DNA of 64,000 bases from assembly GCF_964656455.1 (NCBI RefSeq), contig NC_135716.1:109400389-109464388 (forward strand), read 5' to 3'. Position numbers and translations under genes: made by a program. Numbering within the stretch: position 1 is the stretch's first letter; every line of letters starts with the position of its first letter. Origin of the DNA: Halichoerus grypus. Lineage: Eukaryota; Chordata; Mammalia; Carnivora; Phocidae. Below, in pieces: positions 36,058-44,925 of this stretch. Below the pieces are notes generated by a model that worked only from the letters and a program-made list of their open reading frames with translations, did no database searches and was not told the DNA's origin.

Positions 36058-36882
36058 TGTGATTTGTAAGAAATATATATTTGGTCATCTGAATGACCAT
36101 ATATATTTCTCTTACATATTTGGTCTTAGTCCAAGGTTCCCGGCTCAAGGCTCCTAAAACCCTTGGAATTTCCTGTGATAGGGCAATGAATGAGTCTTTT
36201 GTTATATTAATGAAGGTGACTTTTGGGTCCTGGTTGCCAGGAGGACCAACCCTGTGATTAGAGGGTTGGAATTTTCAAGTTCCCCCCACCTCCACATCTC
36301 AGAGGAGGGAAGAGAGGGCACTGGAGGTTAAATCAGCCAGTGGCCTGTGACTTAGTCAGTCATGACCATGTAATGAAGTCTCCATCAAAGCCCAAAGGAC
36401 TAGGTTCAGAGAACTTCTGGGTTGGTGAACACTTGGGAGATTGGGGAGAGTGGCATGCCATACCTCACCCTATGAATCTCTTCATCTGGCTGTTTATTCA
36501 TATCCTTTATCATATCCTTTAATAAATTGGTGAGTATAATTGTTTCCCTGAGTCCTGCAGGCTGCTCTAGCAAATTAAAAGAATGTAAGGAGGAGGTTGT
36601 TCTAACTTCCAGTCTATAGCCTGTCGGTCAGAAGCACAGGTAACAGCCTGGGGCTTGTGACTGGTGTCTGAAGTAGGGGGTGAGAGATAGTCTTGTAGGA
36701 CTGAACCTTTAACCTGTGGAATCTGGTACTATCTCTGGATAGATGATGTCAAGATTGAGTTGAATTCTCAGTTAGACTGCTGGTATCTGAGAACTGCTTG
36801 ATGTTGTGTATAGGGAACCTGCCCCCCCCACACACACACACACACATACAAACACTTTGGAATTGGGTTTGGAACCTTAAAA
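36058..36882 (+). mobile_element. long LTR, copy 2 (ERVL-like, family not assigned)
   Basis: Starts TGTGATTTGTAAG and follows copy 1 block by block (GTGATTAGAGGGTTGGAATT, CTTCTGGGTTGGTGAACAC, GGTCAGAAGCACAGGTAAC). It ends in an AC repeat plus TTGGAATTGGGTTTGGAACC. By eye the two copies are roughly 70-75% alike. TTTAATAAATTGG (near 36518) may be the old poly(A) signal. Confidence 0.7.
36830..36850. repeat. (AC)n microsatellite at the LTR copy 2 end
   Basis: C-run followed by AC repeats, at the same place in the LTR as the repeat at 34909-34958. Confidence 0.85.
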
Positions 36883-37439
36883 GAAGAGCTCTCAGGATTA
36901 TCGAGAAAGCTAATACAGTGGGATTAGAAAACATGGAGGGACAAGGTAGGAGCTGAGCAGCTAGGACCATGGCCAAAATTCCATGGCCGTAGAGCTGGTC
37001 TTGGAGGACACTGCCGCCATCACCGCTAGACAGAACACGGCAACTGTCACCACTAGGTTTGGACAGGAGACTCTTCCAATGGCACCTTTGCCACAAGAAC
37101 AGTTTCTCCTCCAGAGTTGCTTTTCTATACCGCTAGCCCCTGGTCAGATCCAGGCAGAAACATCTGGCCGGGTCACTGGCCCATCCACTAGCTGCAAAGC
37201 AGACCTAGAAAGGAGTCTCACTTGTGGTATGAGAGGTGGGCTCTGCTTGCTGCCGCAGTTCAATGAGAAATCGCTCAAACAGATTCTAGGCAGGAGTAGA
37301 ACCAAAACACCGCATGGCCCATTCCCAGTTCATGACCGTTGTTTTATTAAACTTTCTACAACTTCCTTAAGTCCTTGAAGCTGTTTCTTCTAACCTCTCA
37401 CTCAGCAAGAACTCTGGAACATAGTTCAGTGCAAAATTA

Positions 37440-37855
37440 AAACCTTAGGAGTCAAGATTTATATACAAAGATGTTCAAACAGCATGATTTAGAACAGAAA
37501 AAAAAGGAGTCTGTCTAAATTTCTACCAATAAGGGAAGAGTTAATTGAATTATGAGATATCCATAGAATTAAGTATATGCATAGGTCATTAAAAATCATG
37601 GATTTTTTAAAAAAACTTTTTATAACACTCAAAACTATAGCTAAACAGAACTTTACAATGTTTATATACAAGCTCTCACAATTATGTGTGTGCACATATG
37701 ATCCTATTTTATAGTAAAATATATAAATGTTTATATAAAGACATTCTTTGAAAGAGAATGTTAACAGATTGATGAGATTGGAAGGATTACTCTTTTTCTT
37801 TATGCTTTTTGTAGTTTTCACATTGAGCTGAAAATTATTACAGTATTTAGAAGAA
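37440..37855 (+). mobile_element. HAL1/L1ME-like 3' end
   Basis: TACAAAGATGTTCAAACAGC, TAAGGGAAGAGTTAATTGAA, TTAAAAATCATGGATT, then TTCTTTATGCTTTTTGTAG form the sense 3' end of an old L1-type half-LINE. It shares layout with 54140-54500. Family tentative. Confidence 0.5.
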
Positions 37856-39229
37856 AATCGGCTGGGGGCAAACTTCGGGTGCCATCATTTTTATCCCTTG
37901 TCATGTCCTCAAAAAGTACAGTTTTTCCCAAACCAACCTCAAACTAAACACTCTGAATTCTAACTCTTTTCTCCTGGAGTAAGTTCCTCCCTCCCCACCA
38001 GTGTGTTCCCACTGCTCTTTATGTTCACATATAGATCATTGGTTCCTGCTTACCTCACCCGACTCTACTGGAGCTCTCCTTCCCCTCGGGTGCACTCTTC
38101 CTCTGCCCTGTATTTTAGCCCAAAAATTTGCTGAAATAGCCATCTCTGAGGTTTCCATTACTCTTCTCTTGGCCAAATCTGAGGATCTCTATCTTTGGAG
38201 CTTTGGTGACCACAAGAAACATTGATTCATTATGTTTGGCGTACTTTTGGGCACAGGCTAAGTCAGATGACCTTGTAGGTTTTTCTTATTTTTCTAAAAT
38301 AAGAAGGTGCATTCTTAAGCACCTCATCTGATTTTGCTTCCTGTTCAGCCTTACATCCAAGCTGTTTTTCTCCCTGTGTCTCCGGACTGTTCCTACACCT
38401 CACTGTTCGGTCCCTTCCACATCTCCCCATTCATTGTCTAGATAGTAAAGCCAATATCCTATAAACAGAAGTGTTAATTCTGAAACCTGTGACCTCCACA
38501 GAGACTACCTGTCTGAGCCTGCTCAGCTTTGACAGTGGGCTCCAGTTCTCCAGCTTTATCCATGGCCCTAGAAGCTCCGCAGAACCTTCCCTGCAGCTCT
38601 GTTCCTGTGGTTCATGAGCTCTCTCCAGCCTCTGCCTCCACCAGCAAGAGGCTGTTTGAAAGTCTAGCTTTCAGGCCGGTACCTCAAGAGTTGGACTCTG
38701 CCTCTCTGTCCATTCCCTGCAATTGCGGCCCTGGTCAGACTCTCCATCTGGCTTTCAGTCTCTCCTTCACACATTCCCTATTGGCTCACTCAACTTCATG
38801 GTCTCTTACCTTCAAACCAATCCAGGACCCCAAAGGTCCTGGCCCATATTCTGTGTATGGGGTTCCTACTAGGCTGGGAGTTGGGTTCAGACTACCCAGG
38901 TTAACTACATCTCTTCATACCTGCTGATGTTGTGTTTCAGCCAACGGGACTTGACCTGTCCCAAATCTACAGAACAACAATCCTCTTGTAACTGTTGATC
39001 CTTGATCCGGCTCATCCACCCTCATGACTCATATTTATATTAGCCCTGACCTCTTTGTTCTCTAGACCTATAAGTTGTATTATTCTTAGTACATCTCTTG
39101 GATTTTCTACTCTCAGAGAAGTTTATTTATTGATCTGTTAAATCATCTTGCAGGCACATACTGAACACCTACCAGTTGGCACTGCAAATAGTCAGAGGCT
39201 AGTCAGGGAGTTAGACAAAATAAAGGGCT
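37856..39229. other. intron stretch with no recognised element
   Basis: C/T-rich on the + strand, which keeps long chance frames open (for example 38529-38927). No protein motif is seen. May hold heavily decayed L2-like sequence. Confidence 0.45.
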
Positions 39230-39690
39230 ATGTCAGTTAGTATACTTTTTATTACTAGTGACAGAATTCCTGATTCATACTGCTTAAGCAAAAGTGGAAT
39301 GTATTCCCTCACATACCTGGCAAGTCTAGGGATAGATCTGGTTTCCTTCAGGCACAGCTGGATTCATGGATTGTAAATGCTACCTTTGGGACCTGGCCTG
39401 TCTTCATCTCTCAGCTCTGCTCTGTTCTACTTTGTGATGGCTTCATTCTCATGGCAGCAAGATAAATGTTAATGGTGCCAGGCCTACATCCTCCTAGGTC
39501 CCAGTATAGCAGAAAAGGCACTGCTCTCTCAGCAGCCCCAACAAATGTCCCACTATATCTTGTGATTTCTCACTGGATTAGGTGCTCTTCCCTGAACAAG
39601 TGACTTTTGTCAGAGAAATTCGGTGCCCTGACTATTCAGACTGGAGTCATAGGTCCTCTCCTTATACTTGAATATGGAGTCTACCCCAGC
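39230..39690. mobile_element. possible old interspersed repeat, family not assigned
   Basis: The order GGAATGTATTCCCTCACATA, GGCACAGCTGGATTCATGG, CTCAGCTCTGCTCTGTTC, GCAGCCCCAACAAATGTCCC looks like a dispersed mammalian repeat I have met before, but I cannot name it or place its ends. Confidence 0.3.
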
Positions 39691-39944
39691 ACTTAAGTTG
39701 AGAGAGAGATACAGTGGTTCCCCTGGAGAAAAGGCAAATGGATGTGGGACGGTTGGGTTTTTTTGGTTTTGGGGTTTTGGGGGGGCTGGTTTTTTAAAAG
39801 CTGTCAGTTACAGCCATTATGTTTATGAGGAGTGCATATGATAGAGTTACAAACAGAGTGGAGTGTAGCAAATAGAACATTGGACTCCATATACAATAGG
39901 CAAAGAAGGATTCCCTCCTTTACCCCTCACTCCTTCCTTTGAGC

Positions 39945-40062
39945 AAAATTTAGTGAGTGTCTTTTTTGTTCCAGGTGCAGAATATAGATTGTCCTAGACG
40001 TTGACCCTGCCCATAAGGAGTTTACAAGGTAGTGAGGAGGAGAGAGAATAAAAGCAAGGCCC
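39945..40062 (-). mobile_element. antisense L2 3' fragment
   Basis: TTTAGTGAGTGTCTTTTTTG, TTCCAGGTGCAGAATATAG, GACCCTGCCCATAAGGAG and TTTACAAGGTAGTGAGG match a reversed, diverged L2 3' end. Confidence 0.55.
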
Positions 40063-40803
40063 CCACATTGATTGAGAATGTCCATTTTAAGAAACAAAAA
40101 TATGAAGAGTGTTCTGTGTTTTTTATAAAACTACAAGGACAGTGCCAACCGTTGTATTATTTAACATTGTCTAACATCTTTTTTACTTAATTCTGTTTTG
40201 TTCAATGCTTGGAATAAGTCTTTCTGATCTGCTTCATTAAATAGTGGAAACTCCATGATCCACAATTTTTTAATTTTTTTGCCTAGGCTTCTGTAAAACT
40301 CAGAGTTAAAACCTGTGGTTAATTAAAAATAGCTTTCCTTAGCCTAAGTTTTCCTGGAAACTAATTTGCCCTTTTTAAAAATACTTGATATATAGTTTTG
40401 TAGTTTTATCGTACCTAGGACTTTTGTGGTAAGGCTTCAAAATAGAGATATGACAGAGATAAACAAATGAATACCTTTAACTTTTACTTTTATCTTAACA
40501 GTCTCTGCTTCTGATCTATAGCAGGTTGCTAATACATCTCCCACCAATGCCAGTCATTTCCCTGCGTGTAATACAGACATTTCTATCAGAGTATTCACAG
40601 TTTGTGTATACAGATAGTGAGATGAACACATGTGGATATGTACATTTTTTAAAGGCAACCAACATGAAAATATTTTTGTGACATTGAAGACCCAACAAGT
40701 AATGTTTACATTATTTTTTACCTGTAGGTTTTATTTTATTCTATACAATAGAAAAAAAGAGAAAAGCAACAAATAATCCAGGGTTTAGGGAATACATTCA
40801 TGC

Positions 40804-40985
40804 AGTGGTTCTCCACTGGAGACATTTGGCAATGTCTGGAGACATTCTTAATTGTCTTGACTACTGGAATCTTGTGGGTAGAGGCCAGGGATGCTATTAG
40901 ATATCCTACAATGTGCAGGACAGGCCACCACAATGAAAAATTATCCGGTCCAAAATGTCAATAATGCCACTATTGAGAAACCTTG
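40804..40985 (+). mobile_element. MER5A-like hAT-Charlie element
   Basis: Starts CAGTGGTTCTCCACTGG and ends TATTGAGAAACCTTG, the hAT terminal repeats. The middle (GACATTTGGCAATGTCTGG, GTGGGTAGAGGCCAGGGATG, AATTATCCGGTCC) is typical MER5A. The flanking octamers CATTCATG and CATTAATA may be a decayed 8-bp duplication. Non-autonomous. Confidence 0.88.
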
Positions 40986-41203
40986 CATTAATAGGATTTT
41001 TAGAATTCTAAACCCTGAAAGGATTCAGAACAATCTTGTAATTTAGGCATAAGACAACACTAGAGGCAAATTAAAGTCATAGAATTAAAAAAAAAAGAAT
41101 CGTGGAGCTGACAGGGACGGTCATTTAGTCCAGTCTCCCTTTGCATATGGTAACTGAGTCACAGGAGAAAAAGTGACTGAAGCAATAGAACTCCTCCACT
41201 CCT

Positions 41204-41452
41204 GGGGCGCCTGAGTGGCTCAGTCAGTTAAGCGTCCAACTCATGATTTCTGCTCAGGTCATGATCTCAGGGTCATGAGATCGAGCCCCGCATCAGGCTC
41301 CATGCTCAGCAGGGAGTCTGCTCCAGATTCTCTCTCTCTCTCTTTCCCCCTCTGCCCCTCCCCACTGTGCGCTCACGCTCTCTCTCTCTCTGTCTCTCTC
41401 TAGCTCTCTCTCGAATAAATATGTAAATCTTTAAAAAATAATTAACAAAAAA
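41204..41452 (+). mobile_element. CAN-SINE with expanded (CT)n
   Basis: GGGGCGCCTGAGTGGCTCAG head, an extended CT-rich body, tail TCGAATAAATATGTAAATC. AACTCCTCCACTCCT at 41189-41203 and 41453-41467 is a perfect 15-bp duplication. Confidence 0.93.
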
Positions 41453-41489
41453 AACTCCTCCACTCCTAAACATGTGATAAGGCAACTTC

Positions 41490-41640
41490 CCCAATCTCTC
41501 TGTGCCTCAGTTTTCTATTCTACAAAAGGGACAATAAAACTTGCCTCAAATGATTGCTGTGAGGAGTAATTGAAATAATGCATAGGAAATGTTTAGTTCC
41601 GTTCCTGGCCACAGTGAGTTGTTGATAAAAAGTGGTGGTA
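41490..41640 (+). mobile_element. MIR 3' part
   Basis: CTCTGTGCCTCAGTTTTC, AAAGGGACAATAAAACTTGC, GAGGAGTAATTGAAATAATG and a decayed tail follow MIR. Confidence 0.65.
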
Positions 41641-42238
41641 AGAGCCGAGGTGGTGACTGTCATTACTGTTGTTGCCCCAGCTGGTTGAACCCTGTTCCCG
41701 ACTCTCAGTCCCATTTCCTTTCTGTTGCACTGCCTTGAAAGGTTATAGGGGCAACTCAATAGGGACTAAAGAAGACTAGTCTGAAAAAGAGCTTAGTAGC
41801 TGGTAATTCAAGAAAAACTGAACAAAAATTCTTCAGAGAGATAGGGGATTAAATTGTAGGTGGACACTTAAAGGAAGGCACAAAAAAGATTGGTTCCCAC
41901 CTGAAACAGGCTACCTTCTCTCTTCCCAAAGTTCTGTGAATGATGTGCCAGGTGGTCATAGGGATCAGATAACCTTTATCAAACCCTTAGAGCCCTGGCC
42001 ATGTCTTACAGCCCTGACAGGATGTCTGTCCATCGGGGAGAATCTGAAATGCCAAGATGGTCAGGCATTGTATCTGGGGACCCTTTCAACTCTAAGATTT
42101 TTCTGATGTCTGATAAGTTTTGTGGACTTTGTGCTGGAAAGATCATGTGCCATTGTAGATAATGCCCAACGGGCATACATACACAACCACAAATCTCCTG
42201 TTTTATCATTTGTGGAATTTAAAAAAAATGTGTTATTA

Positions 42239-42364
42239 GGGGCATCTGGGTGGCTTAGTCGGTTAGGCGTCCGACTTTTGATCTCAGCTCAGGTCTTGAT
42301 CTCAGGGTCGTGAGTTCAAGCCCCAGGTCGGGTTCCATGCTAGGTATGGAACCTACTTAAAAAA
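42239..42364 (+). mobile_element. short-form CAN-SINE
   Basis: Head GGGGCATCTGGGTGGCTTAG, tRNA-like GTGAGTTCAAGCCCCAGGTC, then GGAACCTACTTAAAAAAA. The flanks AAAAATGTGTTATTAG and AAAAATGCTTTGTTAG suggest its duplication. Confidence 0.85.
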
Positions 42365-42954
42365 AAATGCTTTGTTAGGTTTTACTAATTCAGTTGATCA
42401 GTACGAGCATATGATTAAGATGTTTCTGCAAATACTTTTTTCTCTGAAAGTAATAATAAATTACCTTACCAACAATTCTGTGAAATAGGTTTCCTCTCAT
42501 TTTCTTAAAAGACTTTTAAAAATTTTTTGCAGTTGCTCTAGGAGTCGGTTTTTTATTTCTCTTGTTATTTTTGCCAACTAAATTGTTTTTAACCAGTGGC
42601 TCTCTATAAAAATTAGCAGAATTCAAAAGCATTAAACTCTCTGGACCACAAGCACAGATTAAATTTTCTGGAGGAAAAAATCTCATTCATTTAGTAGCCT
42701 TCTCTCAAATATCCCATTTGTTGAATTGAACTCCTGAAATGATTCTATACCCCACAAAGACACTCTACATAGACATTTTCTCCTACATCTTACATGTCAG
42801 TGCTCCAACTGTTCTAAAGATTATTTTAAAAAATCAACAAGCACAAGTTGATACATGAGAAAACAACTACTCATAGCTGACTTTATCTGTCTTCTATGTT
42901 TTTGTGTGACATTCAAGATCCACAGAACATCTGGAGAAAAGCAGCACACACACG

Positions 42955-43110
42955 TCCAGTGAATGCAGGCTGAGCACCGGGCACTGTGCTAGACACAGGG
43001 CATGCCACCCAGGCCCAGAGAAGTTAAGCTGTTTGCCCCAAGCCACACAGTTGATAAACAGGAGAGCCAGCAACACAGCCCTGCCTGGCCCCTGAGTGCA
43101 TGGGTTTTTG
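42955..43110 (-). mobile_element. MIR just upstream of the ALG14 exon, antisense
   Basis: GAGCACCGGGCACTGTGC, CCCAGAGAAGTTAAGCTG and CCCCAAGCCACACAGTTG are the reversed MIR core. It ends about 140 bases before the splice acceptor. Confidence 0.6.
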
Positions 43111-43219
43111 CTGCATACTAGATCTTTACAAGGAATAACTCAAGGCTTAGAAAAATAAAAAATCTCCCATAAGATGTGATTGGAATTTTTTCATTTTAGA
43201 TGCCTCATTTAGATGTTAT

Positions 43220-43252
43220 GTTAATTTGACCTTCAATTTTTTTTTTTTTAAG
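43220..43252 (+). other. 3' splice acceptor of the ALG14 last intron
   Basis: A run of T residues ending in TTAAG stands directly before the coding start of the ALG14 exon. A possible branch-point segment (TTAATTTGAC) lies about 25 bases upstream of the acceptor AG. This fixes the left edge of the exon at 43253. The AG and tract are seen directly; use as the acceptor is inferred from the coding match. Confidence 0.75.
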
Positions 43253-43483
43253 GTGTTGTGTAATGGACCAGGAACATGTGTTCCTATCTGCATATCTGCC
43301 CTTCTCCTTGGGATACTAGGAATAAAGAAAGTGATCATTGTCTATGTTGAAAGCATCTGCCGAGTAGAACACTTATCCCTGTCCGGAAGGATTCTGTTTC
43401 ACCTCTCTGATTACTTCATTGTTCAATGGCCGGCTCTTAAGGAGAAGTATCCCAAGTCTGTGTATCTTGGGCGAATTGTTTGA
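43253..43483 (+). CDS. ALG14: ALG14 terminal coding exon (C-terminal 76 residues plus stop)
   Basis: ALG14 is the membrane-bound subunit of the UDP-GlcNAc transferase on the cytosolic face of the ER. It recruits the soluble catalytic subunit ALG13, and together they add the second GlcNAc to dolichyl-PP-GlcNAc in N-glycan precursor synthesis. The frame opens directly after a strong acceptor (T-run then AAG at 43250-43252). It reads V-L-C-N-G-P-G-T-C-V-P at the start and ends Y-L-G-R-I-V before TGA at 43481-43483, matching the mammalian C-terminus as I remember it. The exon supplies the second half of the Rossmann-like domain and the C-terminal segment that contacts ALG13. The N-terminal membrane anchor lies in upstream exons that I do not find here. 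The frame has no stops or frameshifts, so the exon looks intact. The reading begins with a whole codon if the splice is at 43252/43253. Assignment is confident; the exact splice phase is inferred. Confidence 0.93.
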   Translation: MLCNGPGTCVPICISALLLGILGIKKVIIVYVESICRVEHLSLSGRILFHLSDYFIVQWPALKEKYPKSVYLGRIV

Positions 43484-43662
43484 CGAATGACAACTTCTCT
43501 AGAATTTTGCAGTCAACCATATTTATTGTAATCGGGGTAGGAAAAAACCATGTTTATCATAAAGGCTTCTGAAGGTCCTGAGAATTATTGGTGGTGAAGA
43601 GTAAAAAATGTGTAAATAATCCAGTAAGGAAACTGAAGGTGCTCTTATAAAAAAAACATTAA

Positions 43663-43879
43663 GGGGCGCCTGGGTGGCTCAGTTGGTTAAGCGTCAGACT
43701 CAGGTCATGATCTCAGGGTCATGAGATCGAGCCCCATGTCAGGCTCCCCGCTCAGCATGGAGTCAGCTTGAGATTGTCTCTTTCTCCCCCTCTGCCCCTC
43801 CCCCCACACTTGTGCTCTCTCTCTCTCTCAAATAAATAAAATCTTTTTAAAAAATTAAATTAAAAATAAAAATGAAACA
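43663..43879 (+). mobile_element. CAN-SINE (tRNA head left) in presumed ALG14 3' UTR
   Basis: The copy starts GGGGCGCCTGGGTGGCTCAG, has the CT-rich middle, and ends in CAAATAAATAAAATC plus A-rich sequence. The flanks share AACATTAA (43655-43662 and 43880-43887), a short target duplication. The SINE is in the gene's sense orientation, so its own A-rich AATAAA tail could offer an alternative poly(A) site. Confidence 0.88.
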
Positions 43880-43885
43880 AACATT

Positions 43886-43891
43886 AATAAA
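43886..43891 (+). promoter_or_regulatory. candidate poly(A) signal AATAAA for ALG14
   Basis: AATAAA occurs about 400 bases after the ALG14 stop and is followed within about 25 bases by a T/GT-rich stretch (TATTTATGCCTCTGTGTACC). Its first bases overlap the right-hand target duplication (AACATTAA) of the SINE just upstream. The hexamer therefore existed before the SINE inserted and was rebuilt by the duplication. Use is unproven. Confidence 0.4.
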
Positions 43892-44031
43892 CCATTAAGT
43901 ATTTATGCCTCTGTGTACCAAATTTCTTTTCTTTTGTATCACTACCTGCAGGTTATCTTCTGACTTGTTTTAGTAATTTTTTCCTACAGCTAAATATATT
44001 AGTATGATTACTAACATTTCCTGTTCTGCAG

Positions 44032-44055
44032 CTCTTTTTTTTTTTTTTTTTTTAC
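44032..44055. repeat. poly(T) run
   Basis: About 20 T residues. No SINE body was recognised after it. Confidence 0.7.
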
Positions 44056-44434
44056 AATATTCTGCATTGTAAAAAGAAAAGAAAGATATTTCTTAGTTTT
44101 TGTTCAGATACAGCAGGCTCTGTTTCCTGTGTGGAAGCAGTGAAGTCCCTGGTGAATCCTTTTAGCATAAAGGAAGCAGTCATATGACATGGGCTTCATG
44201 ACAAGTTGCACTCCACAGGCTTCCAGAACTGTGAGCATAAACCAGTATCTTTTTTTGTTCTTCAGTTTTGCTTTGTGAGTCATTGCCCTCAATCCAGAAG
44301 ATCTTTTGAAATCCCTTGTTGAATCGTTAAAATAAATTAAAAGGTGATTCTGTTTTTCTGGAACCCAAACTCTCAAATTCACAATGGCATGGCTGTCGTC
44401 ATCCCTGGCATTTTGAGATGGTTAGGCTCGGTGG

Positions 44435-44610
44435 AGTGTATTTTTACTAAACATTTATGTGAGGGCTTGCTATGTGCCAGGTATTCTTCTAATCACTTTT
44501 CAAATCTTAACTCACAGAATCCTAATAACAGCTCGGTGAGGTCGGGACTGTTATCATCTCCCTTTTACAGATGACCAGTAAGTGGCAAAGCCGAGATTCC
44601 AGCCGCGGCA
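44435..44610 (-). mobile_element. MIR, antisense
   Basis: GCTATGTGCCAGGTATTC, ATCTTAACTCACAGAATCC, TCCCTTTTACAGATGACC and AGTAAGTGGCAAAGCCG are reversed MIR. Its right end merges into a CpG-rich patch. Confidence 0.75.
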
Positions 44611-44925
44611 GCCTGGCTGGAGGGCGAAGCCCGTTTCCCGGGCGAGCGGCCTGTGCCATCACACACGGACGCACACTCAGGAGGGCCCTGCACTTGCTTT
44701 CATACTCTGCTCTCACGGATTTCTTAATGGATGTGGAACGAGGGACCCATTCCCCACAAATTATTTCGTTGGTCCTGCTTGAGAATCGGTGCCACCCTGC
44801 CGAGTACCAGCAGTACAGCCCCGACGGCCGGGCCGGGCCGGGCCGGGCGGCTCCTCATCGCACGGGAGTCCCGTCCCCTCCCGCTAAGCTCTGTCCTTTA
44901 ACAGCGAGACGTGTCGTAGCGTTTG
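44585..44925. promoter_or_regulatory. small CpG-rich patch, candidate CpG island
   Basis: Roughly 340 bases unusually rich in CG for this window (for example GCCGCGG, CCCGGGCGAGCGG, CCCGACGGCCGGG, GACGTGTCGTAGCG). It lies about 1.1 kb after the ALG14 stop. No transcript, TATA box or exon is evident. It could be a promoter-like element, an unmethylated region or simply GC-rich sequence. Confidence 0.4.
44826..44850 (+). repeat. (GGGCC)n pentanucleotide repeat with G-quadruplex pattern
   Basis: Four GGG runs at 44830-44832, 44835-44837, 44840-44842 and 44845-44847, separated by CC, fit the G3-N2 quadruplex pattern on the + strand. Confidence 0.8.

Larger units (their letters stand above)
1..43252 (+). 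other. presumed last intron of ALG14 (3' part)
   Basis: Everything left of the last ALG14 exon should be intron, because no earlier ALG14 exon could be recognised by eye. In other mammals the gene spans tens of kilobases with few exons, so an intron of at least 43 kb is plausible. The interval is filled with transposon copies listed separately. A small exon of another gene, or a short alternative ALG14 exon, could have been missed. Confidence 0.6.
43484..43900 (+). other. presumed ALG14 3' untranslated region
   Basis: Sequence after the TGA with no further coding signal. A SINE begins 179 bases after the stop, and an AATAAA follows at 43886-43891. The transcript end is inferred, not seen; alternative signals inside the SINE tail (AAATAAATAAAATC, about 43829-43842) could be used instead. 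Confidence 0.45.

Noticed and set aside
36983..37378. 131-residue + frame after the second LTR
   Set aside because: No motif; composition-driven, next to LTR sequence. Could be an unnamed repeat.
38529..38927. 132-residue frame rich in S, P and L
   Set aside because: C/T-rich sequence lacks stop codons by composition. No known domain, splice context or conserved pattern.
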